DNA of 45,051 bases from JACDAN01 sp035535195 (lineage in GTDB: Bacteria > Actinomycetota > Thermoleophilia > Gaiellales > Gaiellaceae), in contig DATLQK010000060.1 in the NCBI GenBank assembly GCA_035535195.1, positions 1 to 45,051 of the forward strand, given 5' to 3'. Under the pieces are notes generated by a model, which ran no database searches, was not told where the DNA came from, and worked only from the letters and a program-made list of their open reading frames with translations. Position numbers and translations under genes: made by a program. Within the stretch, counting starts at the first letter, position 1; every line of letters begins with the position of its first letter. Of this stretch, positions 7,828-16,426 are shown piece after piece.

Positions 7828-8061
7828 ATGTTCGTCCGGCTGAGCGACGCTGCACTTGCCGAGGAGTTCCTCGAGTTCCTCCGGCGTGCCGACTGCATCG
7901 CCGACCTCGGCGAGGTGGAGGTGCATGCCGAGGGAATCGGCCTCGAGGTGGCGGTGCCGGATGCTTACAGCGAGGCGCAGGCGCGGCTGGAGGTCGCCCT
8001 CTACCTGCGGGTCTGGGAAGCGGTCCACCCGGGCTCGGGCGCCGAGATCCTCGAAACCTGA
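7828..8061 (+). CDS. Small hypothetical protein (77 aa)
   Basis: An ATG at 7828, with a purine-rich GAGAGTGGGGG just upstream, starts a 77-residue acidic protein (MFVRLSDAALAEEFLEFLRR...). It has two helices around a short beta-like EVEVHAEGIGLEVAVP segment. It could be a small alpha-beta domain; no family is recognised. It is divergent from the carboxyltransferase gene. The frame is open further upstream, but that section overlaps the carboxyltransferase start. Confidence 0.6.
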   Translation: MFVRLSDAALAEEFLEFLRRADCIADLGEVEVHAEGIGLEVAVPDAYSEAQARLEVALYLRVWEAVHPGSGAEILET

Positions 8062-8181
8062 CCCGACGTCTGCGGCGTCCTCGGCGTCCTGACGATCGCC
8101 GTGCGAGGGGCGTGCCTCTCGTTTCTGACTGCCACCGTTCCAGGGATTGGCCCGGCGCCGGTCGCGGCCGATTTTCCGAAC

Positions 8182-8622
8182 ATGCGTCGCGTTCTTGCGG
8201 CGGCGCTCGCCGCCACGTCTCTCGTCGGCGCCGCCTCGGCCGGCGCCACGATCAAGCCCGCCCGCGGCATGTCCCGCGTCGAGCTCGGCATGACCGCCGC
8301 GCAGGTGCAGGCGAAGCTCGGCCGGCCGGTCGCCAAGGGTGGCTTCAAGTGGTTCTACGCACGGGTGACGGTGACGTTCCGGAACCGGCGTGTGGTCGAG
8401 CTGGTGACGACGCGCAGCACGGAACGGTTCGCCAACGGGCTCGGGGTCGACTCGAGCGAGGCGGAAGTGAAGGCAGCCTGGCCGCAGCTCAAGTGCGCGG
8501 CGATGCCGCCGTTCTACCGCCGCTGCCGGCTCGGGACGAGTGCGCCCGGCTCGCGCAACACCGACTTCATCTTCGGGACGACCCGCCGCGTCATCTATGT
8601 GATCGTCACCAAGCTGCCGTAG
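8182..8622 (+). CDS. Secreted protein with BamE/SmpA-like motif
   Basis: The ATG at 8182 gives 146 residues with a clear signal peptide (MRRVLAAALAATSLVGAASA). The motif VELGMTAAQVQAKLGRP follows, as in SmpA/BamE/OmlA-like and related small secreted proteins. Cysteines near LKCAAMPPFYRRCRLG could form a disulfide. In Gram-positives this motif occurs in exported proteins of unknown role. No operon partner is evident; the DivIVA-like gene follows 62 bp later. Confidence 0.72.
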   Translation: MRRVLAAALAATSLVGAASAGATIKPARGMSRVELGMTAAQVQAKLGRPVAKGGFKWFYARVTVTFRNRRVVELVTTRSTERFANGLGVDSSEAEVKAAWPQLKCAAMPPFYRRCRLGTSAPGSRNTDFIFGTTRRVIYVIVTKLP

Positions 8623-8684
8623 CTTTCGGTCATACTCGGGTGGTCGCAAAACGCGCACGCGAGGCTGCGGTGAGGGAGGTGGTC

Positions 8685-9344
8685 ATGTCGATTCCGACGG
8701 ACATCCGCACCGTCAAGTTCCCGGGCTCGGTCCGCGGGTACGACCGGGCCGCGGTGGACGCCTACGTCGAACGGGTCAATGCCGTGATCGCCGAGCTCGA
8801 GATCAGGAGCTCGCCGCGAGCGGCGGTCAGGCACGCGCTCGAAGAGGTCGGCGAACAGACGAGTGGGATCCTCCAGCGCGCGCGCGAGACGGCCGAGGAG
8901 ATCACGGTCAGTGCGCGCAAGGAGGCCGACGACACGACCGCCGCCGCCAGGGCGGAGGCGGCGGAGATCGTCGTCAACGCGAGCACGGAGGCGGAGCGCA
9001 GGGAGGCCGAGGCCGCGAGGGTCCTCGGCCAGGCCGAGACCGAGGCGGAAGCGATCAAGGACGACGCCAGAGCAGAGGCGGAGAAACTCCTGGCGCGAAC
9101 GCGCGAGGAGATCGCGGCGCTGCAGGAGGAGGGCGAGGCGCGGCTCAGGGAGCTCCACGCGGACATCGCGGCGACGTGGAAGGAGCGGCGCGAGCTGCTC
9201 GAGGATGTCCGCTCGGTCGCGACGGAGCTGGAGCGGGCCGCAAGCCGTGCGGCAGCTCGCGTGCCGCCCCAGGGTGAAGCCGAATCGTCGCTCGAGCAGG
9301 AATCCGAGCCGGCCGCACTTGCCCCTGGGGAGGCGCCCGGCTAG
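8685..9344 (+). CDS. DivIVA-domain coiled-coil protein
   Basis: The ATG at 8685, preceded by GAGGGAGGTGGTC as ribosome-binding site, gives 219 residues. The N-terminus (TVKFPGSVRGYDRAAVDAYV) matches the DivIVA N-domain pattern of a hydrophobic F-x(5-8)-RGYD-x3-VD-x-Y/F. A long alanine/glutamate-rich coiled coil at about 60-190 follows, then an acidic proline-containing tail. DivIVA proteins bind curved membrane at poles and septa and organise wall growth. A small acidic gene follows 11 bp later, probably co-transcribed. The frame extends far upstream over the previous gene but only as shadow. Confidence 0.82.
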   Translation: MSIPTDIRTVKFPGSVRGYDRAAVDAYVERVNAVIAELEIRSSPRAAVRHALEEVGEQTSGILQRARETAEEITVSARKEADDTTAAARAEAAEIVVNASTEAERREAEAARVLGQAETEAEAIKDDARAEAEKLLARTREEIAALQEEGEARLRELHADIAATWKERRELLEDVRSVATELERAASRAAARVPPQGEAESSLEQESEPAALAPGEAPG

Positions 9345-9355
9345 CGTAGGAAGCG

Positions 9356-9559
9356 ATGGCCCTGCTTCAGCGACTGCGAGCGTGGTGGAACAAGGACGAG
9401 CTCGAGCAAGCTGAGGAGGAGGCGCACATGACGCCCCTCGAGCGAGAGCTCGAAGAAGAGGACTTCGAGGCGAAGAAGGAAGACGTCGCGGCGCGGAGCG
9501 GCCGCCTGGCGGGCGGCAGCGCCGACTACGAGGCGGATTCCGAGCCGCCGCGGATGTAA
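9356..9559 (+). CDS. Small acidic hypothetical protein (67 aa)
   Basis: This 67-residue protein (MALLQRLRAWWNKDELEQAEEEAH...) has an amphipathic N-terminal helix containing RLRAWW followed by a highly charged region. The N-terminal helix may contact membrane. It begins 11 bp after the DivIVA-like gene, so a shared transcript and perhaps a shared polar or septal role are plausible, though unproven. Confidence 0.62.
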   Translation: MALLQRLRAWWNKDELEQAEEEAHMTPLERELEEEDFEAKKEDVAARSGRLAGGSADYEADSEPPRM

Positions 9560-9622
9560 CGGATCGGGCCACCGGCCAAATCGGGGTGGAAACCTCGGCC
9601 GACTAGCGCGAAGATCGAAGAC

Positions 9623-10579
9623 GTGCTCGCCCAGTTCTGGGACTGGGTCGCCGGTGTCTTCGGCCGCATCGGCGACGTCTCGTTCTACTGGCTGCTGCTT
9701 GCACTCGCACTGAAGACTGCCGAGTCGGCGTTCATCGGCCTCACGTGGAAGAACATCCTCCACGCCGCCTATCCGAAATCGGAGCTCACGTTCAAGACGG
9801 CGTGGGGTGCCTCGCAGGGCGGGACGGCGATCAATGCCGTGACGCCGGCGCAAGCCGGCACCGCGGCGATGATCGGGATCTTTCGCAAGAGCATCCGCGG
9901 GTCGACGGTCGCCGGGATCACCACCGCCACGTTCGTGCAGGCGGCGTTCTTCGCGGCGCTGAGCGCACTGATGCTCGTAGGCGTCGGCGCCTTCCGCCCG
10001 CGGACCGTCTCGAAAGGGACGCCGTCCGACGAGAGCGGCGGCTTCCTCGACCAGCACCGCGTGCTCGTCCCTGCGCTCGTCGTCGTCGTGGTGGTGGCGC
10101 TCGTCTACTTCTGGCCCCGGTTGAAGCCGAGGCTGGTCGACACGTGGCACAAGGCCAAGGAAGGCGCCGCGATCTTCCGCGACTGGGGCGCCTACGTGCG
10201 CGGCGTCGCGATCCCGTCGGCGCTCTCGTACTCGTGCAGGATCGGCGTGAACATCGTGTTCATGGCGGCGTTCTCGATCCCGATCACGGCCTTCACGGTC
10301 TTCCTCGTCGCCTCGTCACACATGCTCTCGGGCCTGTTCGCGATCACGCCCGGCGGGGTGGGGCAGACGCAGGCGCTGGACGTCGCGACCCTCCGCAACT
10401 ACGCCGCGAGCGCGGACATCGCAGCGTTCTCGATCACGCAGGACGCCGTGGTGACGATCTGGAACGTCGTGCTCGGCGTGATCGTGATGGTGTGGGCGTT
10501 CGGCTACGGCGCCGCCAAGGACATGGTCTTCACCCGGAAGAAGAAGCCCAAGCCTGAGGAGCCTGCGGTCGCTTCCTGA
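9623..10579 (+). CDS. Lysylphosphatidylglycerol synthase TM-region/UPF0104 (YbhN-type) membrane protein
   Basis: The GTG at 9623 encodes 318 residues with about seven to eight membrane helices. LALALKTAESAFIGLTW, AINAVTPAQAGTAAMIGIF and the late motif LFAITPGGVGQTQ are the two conserved P-x(2)-G-G/Q-type signatures of the flippase-like UPF0104 family, related to the membrane part of MprF. Members may move lipids or glycolipids across the membrane; no synthase domain is attached. A long valine-rich helix is at about residues 155-172 and the C-terminus is lysine-rich and cytosolic. It appears to stand alone. Confidence 0.85.
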   Translation: MLAQFWDWVAGVFGRIGDVSFYWLLLALALKTAESAFIGLTWKNILHAAYPKSELTFKTAWGASQGGTAINAVTPAQAGTAAMIGIFRKSIRGSTVAGITTATFVQAAFFAALSALMLVGVGAFRPRTVSKGTPSDESGGFLDQHRVLVPALVVVVVVALVYFWPRLKPRLVDTWHKAKEGAAIFRDWGAYVRGVAIPSALSYSCRIGVNIVFMAAFSIPITAFTVFLVASSHMLSGLFAITPGGVGQTQALDVATLRNYAASADIAAFSITQDAVVTIWNVVLGVIVMVWAFGYGAAKDMVFTRKKKPKPEEPAVAS

Positions 10580-10660
10580 ACCCCGCGGCGCAGCTTCGGG
10601 ACGAGGCGCCTCCTGATCTATGTGGTTCACGAAGCCGCCTCCAGCTGCCACGATCCGGTC

Positions 10661-11050
10661 GTGAAGCTGGCCGGGATCCTCGAGACCGTCGTCTACTGCA
10701 CGACCGACAACGAGGATGAGACCAGGCGCTTCTACCGGGACGTGCTCGGGCTCGCACCGCTCTGCGAGGGGAGCGCAGCCCACCGGCTTGGGAGCGGTGT
10801 CTTCCTCCTCTTCAACCGCGACGTCACCTCGACCCAGGATTGGCCACCGCCGCATGGCGCCGTGGGCCCGGTCCACACGTGCTTCTTGGCGGCGCCCGGC
10901 GAGTATGAGCGCTGGAAGGCGGAGCTCGACGCGAAGGGCGTGGAGATCGTGAACGAAACCACGTGGGACTCCGGCCTCAGGTCGCTCTACTTCGAGGACC
11001 CCGCGGGCAACATGCTCGAGATCGCCGAAGGCGACATGTGGGAGGGGTAG
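10661..11050 (+). CDS. VOC (glyoxalase/bleomycin resistance) superfamily protein
   Basis: From a GTG at 10661 the 129 residues form a single VOC module: TVVYCTTDNEDETRRFYRDV at the start and YFEDPAGNMLEIAEGDMW at the end, the standard beta-alpha-beta-beta-beta signatures with a terminal metal-ligand glutamate. Two modules or a dimer are needed for an active site, so a dimer is expected. Substrate unknown. A slightly longer frame from 10622 is possible but lacks a good ribosome-binding site. Confidence 0.8.
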   Translation: MKLAGILETVVYCTTDNEDETRRFYRDVLGLAPLCEGSAAHRLGSGVFLLFNRDVTSTQDWPPPHGAVGPVHTCFLAAPGEYERWKAELDAKGVEIVNETTWDSGLRSLYFEDPAGNMLEIAEGDMWEG

Positions 11051-11107
11051 GAACCCGGCTGCCGGCGCCGCGATCAGCGATGCGGCACCAAGCTTGACGT
11101 AGACCCT

Positions 11108-11857
11108 CTACGCCACGATCCGGATCGGCGTGCCGAGGCGGACGAGCGAGCGCATTCGCAGCACGGCGTCGTTCCCGACCCGAACGCAGCCGTGGGAGAC
11201 GGCCTGGCCCAGCAGCTGCGGCTGGAAGGTCCCGTGGATGCCGACGATGCCGCCGCCGGGCCAGTCCGAGAGCTTCGAGTACGCGCTTGTCTCGAACGCG
11301 TACCGGCCGAGTACGGCCGCGGTGGGGACGAACTTCCAGGTGACGTAGAACAGGCCGAGCGGCGTCTCCATCCCGGGTCGGCCGACGGCCACTCTCGTCT
11401 TCAGCAGCAGCCGGTGCCCGCCCCAGACCTCCAGCGTGCGGGCGCTCCGATCGATGTAGATCAGCCGCTTCGACGGGCGGATGCTCGCGGCGTCGGCCGG
11501 AATCCAGCCGCTACGGCCGTTCGGGCGACCAGGCACCACGATCCGGTACCACGTCGGCTCCCTGGTCTCCGGGTCGACCCGCTGCGAGACGACGAGCACG
11601 ATCTGCGGGCGGTAGCTCGAGCGGAACTCCTTCAGTACCGTCACCCGCCGAGCCCCGGGGCGGGGCGTCGAGCGGACGACGACGGTTCGTTCGAGCGGGC
11701 CGGACCCCACGACTTGGACTCCTCGCGGGAGGTCGGGGAGCCGCGCCGCCTGCGCTCCCGGCCCGAAGGCCGCGAGCGCAAGCAGGGCGAATGCCAGTCC
11801 GGACCTAGCCGGTGACAGGAGGCTGGAAGGCACCGACCGCACCGATTCGCTTCGCAC
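11108..11857 (-). CDS. Secreted L,D-transpeptidase (YkuD domain)
   Basis: This encodes 249 residues with a signal segment (SGLAFALLALAAFGPGAQA), an SH3-like middle (about 45-125) and a C-terminal YkuD catalytic domain. The domain shows the H208 histidine in GIHGTF and the catalytic motif SHGCVRVGN with C224. YkuD enzymes make 3-3 peptidoglycan crosslinks or attach proteins to the wall. The start codon overlaps the end of the 1461-residue surface protein by 53 bp (or 29 bp from the alternative GTG at 11833), suggesting coupled expression. Anchoring that protein to peptidoglycan is an attractive inference, but not shown. Confidence 0.88.
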   Translation of the reverse strand: MRSESVRSVPSSLLSPARSGLAFALLALAAFGPGAQAARLPDLPRGVQVVGSGPLERTVVVRSTPRPGARRVTVLKEFRSSYRPQIVLVVSQRVDPETREPTWYRIVVPGRPNGRSGWIPADAASIRPSKRLIYIDRSARTLEVWGGHRLLLKTRVAVGRPGMETPLGLFYVTWKFVPTAAVLGRYAFETSAYSKLSDWPGGGIVGIHGTFQPQLLGQAVSHGCVRVGNDAVLRMRSLVRLGTPIRIVA

Positions 11858-14800
11858 CGCACACGATCTTCTGCGGGACGGTGATCGTAACGATGCCTGC
11901 GCGGCGTGGCTTGACGACGATGCGCGCCAGGCCCCTGGCGTTCGTGCGGCCGCTCTTCGAGATGCCGGCGCCCTTGACCAGGACGAGCCTGCCCTTCGCG
12001 GGCTTGCCCGACGCGGTGACGCGAACCACGACCATCGAGCGCTTCCCGACGGTCAGCGACTTCGGCGTCGCGGTGAAGGAATCGCAGACTGCCCGCTGAG
12101 GCTTTCGTACCACGGGCGCGACCACGAGCGTCGGCGCGGTCGCCCGGTTGTTCGCGGTGTTCGACTCGGGCTCCTTGCCGACGACGGTCACGGTGTTCGT
12201 GATCGTGCCGGCCTTGTTCGCCGTCACGACGAGCGTGATCGTCACGGTCTCGCCCTTGGCGACCGTGCCCAGGCTGCAGCTGATCAGCGCGCCGCCAGTG
12301 CAGGTGCCCTTGGTCGTGGAGACCGAGACGAAGGTCGTCTCCGCGGGCAGCGGATCGGCGAGCGTCACCTCGGTGGCCGCGTCGGGGCCGTTGTTGCCGA
12401 CCACGATCGTGTAGGTCAGGCGGCCGTTCAGCTGCACCGGGTCTGGCAGGTCGTTCTTGGTGACGTAGAGGTCGATCAGCGGCGTGATCGCGACCGTCGC
12501 GTCGTCGTGCGCCGAGACCGGCTTGCCGTCGTCGTCATGGCCGTCGACGGTCACCACGTCGGTGTGGGTCGAGCCGCCGGGCCCGTTGACCGCGGCGCTG
12601 AAGCTACAGCTCGCCTCGTCCGCTCCGCCGGCGCCGTGGTCATCCGGCTGGAGCACCTTGCCGATCAACGCGGCGCAGGTGCCCTTGCCGGCCAGGTCGC
12701 CGTAGACGTTGTCGACGAGCTTGTCGATCGTGACCGAGTCGACCGCCGACGTGTTCTTGACGACGACGGTAAAGGTGACCGGACCGCCCGGCGCCGGCAT
12801 CGACGTCGGGCTGGCGGTCTTCACCACCGCGATCGACGAGGGAACGTCGGTCAGCGTCACGGTCGCGTCGTCGTGGTCACTGACCTCGTGGCCGTCATCG
12901 TCCTGTCCGGAGGCGGTGACGACGTCGGTCTTCTCGTCGCCGGCGTTCCCTGTCACCGACCGCGTGAACTTGCAGACGTACTTGCCACCCGGCTGGATCG
13001 TCTGCGGGACGTGGCACGAGCCCTTCCCGTTCAGGTCGATCGCGGCGGCGGGGCCGGCGCCGTCCGGGTCGTCGACGAGCGAGGTGATCGTCACCGGATC
13101 GCTCGAGACAGACGTGTTCTGGACCTCGACCGTGAACTCCACGAGGCCCCCCGGCTCTGGGATCGTCTCCGGGCTCGCCGACTTCGTCACCTCGATCGAA
13201 GGAGCGACGTCCGTGAGCTCCACGTCGGCGAAGTCGTCGTCCGTGACGGGCCGGTTGTCCTCGTCATGTCCCGTGACGGTGGCGATGTTGTGGTGCGAAT
13301 CGCCGGCATTGCCGGTCACGTTGGCGGCGAACGAGCAGGTCGCCTCGTCGAGGCCTCCGGCCGAGCCGTTGTCGGGGGCGAGCTGGAGGTCCTTCAGCTC
13401 GTCACAGTCGCCCCTGGCGAACAGGTCGCCGTAGATCGAGTCGTTCAGCTCGGTGAGGGTCACCGTGTCCGCCGGGGAGGTGTTCCGAACCTTGATGCTG
13501 AAGGTGACGGACCCGCCCGGCTCGGGCAGCGAGGTCGGCGATGCCACCTTCTCGATCTCGATGCTCGCCGGCTTCCGCGTGTTCGTGATCGTGCAGGTCT
13601 TGGCGTCGCCGTAGTCGATCGAGCCGTCCTTGCAGTCGCTGGAGTAGGAGGCGACGTAGTGCGAATCCTCCTGCTCGGAGACGTCGTAGCCGCCGGGCAG
13701 AAGCGTCACGACCGTTCCGTCGGCGCTCCCGGCGAACTGCGACGGGCTCGGCTGGTTGCCGGCGACCGAGATCTCGAAGTCTCCCGAGGACTTGACGCCG
13801 CCGACCACGTTCTTGACCACCTTCAGGAGCGGCAGCTTCGAGTTCGTGATCGTGCAGGTCTTGTCGTCACCGTAGGCGAGCGACACGGCGGCGCCGGCAC
13901 AGTCGCTGCTGAAGCTCGTGCTCCAGCCGCCCGGGATCGCGCTGCCGTCCGCGAGCGTCTCGCTGACTGGGTAGCTGCCGGGCGCGTAGGTCCGGGTGTC
14001 GCTCGCGCCGTCACCGGCGTCGTCGAGCACCTTCGTAGCGCCGACAGAGATGTCGAAGCTCGAGCCGTCCCCGCCGATGATCCGCTTGACGACGGTCAGC
14101 TTGGGCTTGCGCTTGTTCGTGACCGTGCAGGCCTTGTCGTCGCCGGCGGCGAGGCTGCCGGAGCAGTCGCCGCTCATGCTGGTCTCCCAGACGGCCGGGT
14201 CGACGGCAGCGCCGTTCCCCAGGGTCTCGGAGACCGAGTAGCTGGTGCCGACGTCATACGTGTTGGTCACCTGGCCGCCGGAGCCGCCGACGTTGTCGAG
14301 CACGGTGGAGCCGTTGACGGCGAGGTCGAAGGAGGCGCCGTTGCCGCCCTCGATCACCTTGACCACGGTCAGCTTGGGCTTGCGCTTGTTGATGACCGTG
14401 CAGGTCTTCTCGTCGCCGTAGGCAAGGCTGACGGCGCCGCTGGCATCGCAGTCGCCGCTGAAGCCGACCGCCCAGGCCGAGCCGATCGCTCCGCCGTTCC
14501 CGAAGGTCTCGGAGACCGAGTAGCTACCGGGCGAGTAGGAGCGCGTGTCGCTCGCGCCGTTGCCGGCGTCGTCGAGCACCTTCGTCCCACCGACCGAGAT
14601 GTCGAAGGTCGAGCCGTCGCCGCCCTGGATCTGCTTCACGACGGTCAGGCGCGGCAGCTTCGAGTTGGTGATCGTGCAGCTCTTCGATTGGTCGTTCTGC
14701 ACGCTGACCTGGCCGTTGCTGTCGCAGTCGCCGCTGTAGCTGACCTGCCAGCCCGCAGGGACTGCGGTGGAGCCGTCGCCGAGCGTCTCGGTGACGGAGT

Positions 14801-16190
14801 GCGAGGCGGCCGAGACGGCGAAGGCGCCCGAGCTCGTTCCGGCAGGGGCCGTGCTGACGGCGTCGTCGATCTTGGTCGAACCGTCGACCTTGACGTCGAA
14901 CGCGTCGGTCGTGCCGTTCCCGCCGACGATCTTCTTCACGACCGTCAGCTGAGGCTTCTTCGTGTTCGTGAAGGTGCACGTCACGGTGGCGCCGGGCGCG
15001 ATCGAGAGGGCGCCGTTTGGGCCGTAAGCGACCGGGTTCGAGCCCTGGTCGAGGCACGCCACCGAGGGCGCGTTCCAGACGGCCGGGTCCCCAGGCGTCT
15101 CCGCCACGGTGTAGGTGCCCGACTTGATCTGGCCGCTGTCGTGCGGCGGGCTCGCGTCGGCGAGCTGGAACGAATCCGAGTACGCGTTCGGGCCGGAGAC
15201 GCTGAACGGGAACGCTGTCTGGACGCCGCTCGGCGCGACCTTGTCCACGATCAGCTTCGAGCAGATGTTGAAGGAGCCGCCGGCGAAGTCCTCCAGGACG
15301 CCGGTGTCCGGATGCGAGCTGCCGGTCTGCGCGAGGAAGCGGTTGACGCAGGGGAGGTCCTTGCCGAGGCCGGCATAGATCGAGCTGAGGTTGATCCCGC
15401 CCTCGACGAAGCCGCCCTGGAGCACCTGCCCGTCGGGGCTCGAGCCCTGGTTGTCGCTGTAGGGCCAGCTCGACGGGATCGTCTGGCTGTTCGTCAGCGC
15501 GCAGATGCTGTCGTCGGCGCTGCAGAACGATCCGGAGGTCTTCGAGGCGAGCAGGTGCAACCCGCCGCTCTGCCACTCGTACATGCTGACGGCGGAGTCG
15601 CCGCCGCCGCCGCTGAACTCGGCAAAGACGAACAGGTCGCCGTCGACGTGCTGACCGGAGAAGTTGTTCGTCGCGGGGTTGGTGTCGGGACATCCGGTGC
15701 CGCCCTGGAGGGCGCCGCCGTTCTGGAGGAACCAGAAGCCCACGTTCGTGGTGCCGCCGGTCGGGTCGTAGCGGTCGGCCCCGAAGTAGAGATAGAGCTG
15801 GTTCGAATGGATGTAGGCCGAGGCGAAGGCATGCTCGATGTCGCTCTTCGTCGACACGCTGCCGCACGACCACTTCCAGCTCGGAATGTCGTTGTTGTTC
15901 TGGGAGCCGCCGCCGAAGTAGATCGTGTCGTCGACGCCGTTGAAGCCGTCAGTGACGAAGGCTTTGGCGACCGGCGGCGTGTCGCCCGCCAGTGCGGGCG
16001 CCTGGAACGAGGACCAGTCCTGCCCCGTTGCGCTCGGATTGTCGAGAATGTTTCCGTCGAGCTCGAACAGCCCCTCGGTGTGAACGGCGTTCGCAGCCAT
16101 GGGCATGAACGCAACGAAGGCGACCAACGCGGCCGCCAAGAGCACGAATGTGGATCGGCGACGCTTGCGCGTCGGTGTAGAAGTAGGCAA
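11805..16190 (-). CDS. Large secreted repeat protein (prealbumin-like and DUF11-type repeats)
   Basis: The protein has 1461 residues. After a basic N-terminus and signal peptide (FVLLAAALVAFVAFMPMAANA) comes a unique region to about residue 300. Then follow about five or six prealbumin/SpaA-like repeats of about 95 residues, each starting like KPQLTVVKKIVGG and ending in CTITNSK. Three repeats of about 115 residues start SIEIEKVASPTSLPEPGG, then one DUF11 module (YVTKNDLPDPVQLNGRLTYT) and a lysine-rich Ig-like C-terminus. No LPXTG sorting signal is visible. The domains are those of surface adhesins or spore/cell envelope proteins. An L,D-transpeptidase gene overlaps its 3' end. The internal DNA repeats (about 13.5-15.0 kb) are coding. 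Confidence 0.88.
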   Translation of the reverse strand: MPTSTPTRKRRRSTFVLLAAALVAFVAFMPMAANAVHTEGLFELDGNILDNPSATGQDWSSFQAPALAGDTPPVAKAFVTDGFNGVDDTIYFGGGSQNNNDIPSWKWSCGSVSTKSDIEHAFASAYIHSNQLYLYFGADRYDPTGGTTNVGFWFLQNGGALQGGTGCPDTNPATNNFSGQHVDGDLFVFAEFSGGGGDSAVSMYEWQSGGLHLLASKTSGSFCSADDSICALTNSQTIPSSWPYSDNQGSSPDGQVLQGGFVEGGINLSSIYAGLGKDLPCVNRFLAQTGSSHPDTGVLEDFAGGSFNICSKLIVDKVAPSGVQTAFPFSVSGPNAYSDSFQLADASPPHDSGQIKSGTYTVAETPGDPAVWNAPSVACLDQGSNPVAYGPNGALSIAPGATVTCTFTNTKKPQLTVVKKIVGGNGTTDAFDVKVDGSTKIDDAVSTAPAGTSSGAFAVSAASHSVTETLGDGSTAVPAGWQVSYSGDCDSNGQVSVQNDQSKSCTITNSKLPRLTVVKQIQGGDGSTFDISVGGTKVLDDAGNGASDTRSYSPGSYSVSETFGNGGAIGSAWAVGFSGDCDASGAVSLAYGDEKTCTVINKRKPKLTVVKVIEGGNGASFDLAVNGSTVLDNVGGSGGQVTNTYDVGTSYSVSETLGNGAAVDPAVWETSMSGDCSGSLAAGDDKACTVTNKRKPKLTVVKRIIGGDGSSFDISVGATKVLDDAGDGASDTRTYAPGSYPVSETLADGSAIPGGWSTSFSSDCAGAAVSLAYGDDKTCTITNSKLPLLKVVKNVVGGVKSSGDFEISVAGNQPSPSQFAGSADGTVVTLLPGGYDVSEQEDSHYVASYSSDCKDGSIDYGDAKTCTITNTRKPASIEIEKVASPTSLPEPGGSVTFSIKVRNTSPADTVTLTELNDSIYGDLFARGDCDELKDLQLAPDNGSAGGLDEATCSFAANVTGNAGDSHHNIATVTGHDEDNRPVTDDDFADVELTDVAPSIEVTKSASPETIPEPGGLVEFTVEVQNTSVSSDPVTITSLVDDPDGAGPAAAIDLNGKGSCHVPQTIQPGGKYVCKFTRSVTGNAGDEKTDVVTASGQDDDGHEVSDHDDATVTLTDVPSSIAVVKTASPTSMPAPGGPVTFTVVVKNTSAVDSVTIDKLVDNVYGDLAGKGTCAALIGKVLQPDDHGAGGADEASCSFSAAVNGPGGSTHTDVVTVDGHDDDGKPVSAHDDATVAITPLIDLYVTKNDLPDPVQLNGRLTYTIVVGNNGPDAATEVTLADPLPAETTFVSVSTTKGTCTGGALISCSLGTVAKGETVTITLVVTANKAGTITNTVTVVGKEPESNTANNRATAPTLVVAPVVRKPQRAVCDSFTATPKSLTVGKRSMVVVRVTASGKPAKGRLVLVKGAGISKSGRTNARGLARIVVKPRRAGIVTITVPQKIVCGAKRIGAVGAFQPPVTG

Positions 16191-16347
16191 GTTCCCCCGT
16201 CCCTCTTGTCATGGCACGCCGCCCCACGCGGCGCGCCCTTGTTCGACCGTAGGCGCGGCGAGGGGGCGCCGAACCCCCCAGAGGTCCTGCGCGACTGGAC
16301 CTAGGTCGAGATTGGAGCGACGGAGTGGTACGAACGTCCCCCCAACG

Positions 16348-16378
16348 CGGCGCTCGGTGTCTGGACCGGCGCTCGGTG
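16348..16378. repeat. Two 12-bp direct repeats in the divergent promoter region
   Basis: CGGCGCTCGGTG occurs at 16348-16359 and again at 16367-16378, a 19-bp period (about two helical turns), in the 236-bp region between the divergent surface protein and membrane protein genes. The spacing suits a dimeric regulator, but the motif is GC-rich and could be chance. A short hairpin (CGCCGC...GCGGCG) lies near 16207-16224, upstream of the surface protein start. No confident -35/-10 pair can be read. Confidence 0.4.
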
Positions 16379-16426
16379 CCCGATTTTTCCGTTGGAAAGT
16401 CGATGCGTTCGTGCCAGACTCGAAAG

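Noticed and set aside
13500..15000. Regular DNA repeats resembling a tandem array or CRISPR
   Set aside because: They are in-frame repeats of about 95 codons encoding prealbumin-like modules, with no short repeat/unique spacer pattern.
12507..16304. Plus-strand open frame of 1265 codons opposite the large surface protein
   Set aside because: It mirrors the repeat-rich minus-strand gene, is rich in Arg, Asp, Val and Gly from high-GC shadowing, and has no signal, motif or ribosome-binding site.
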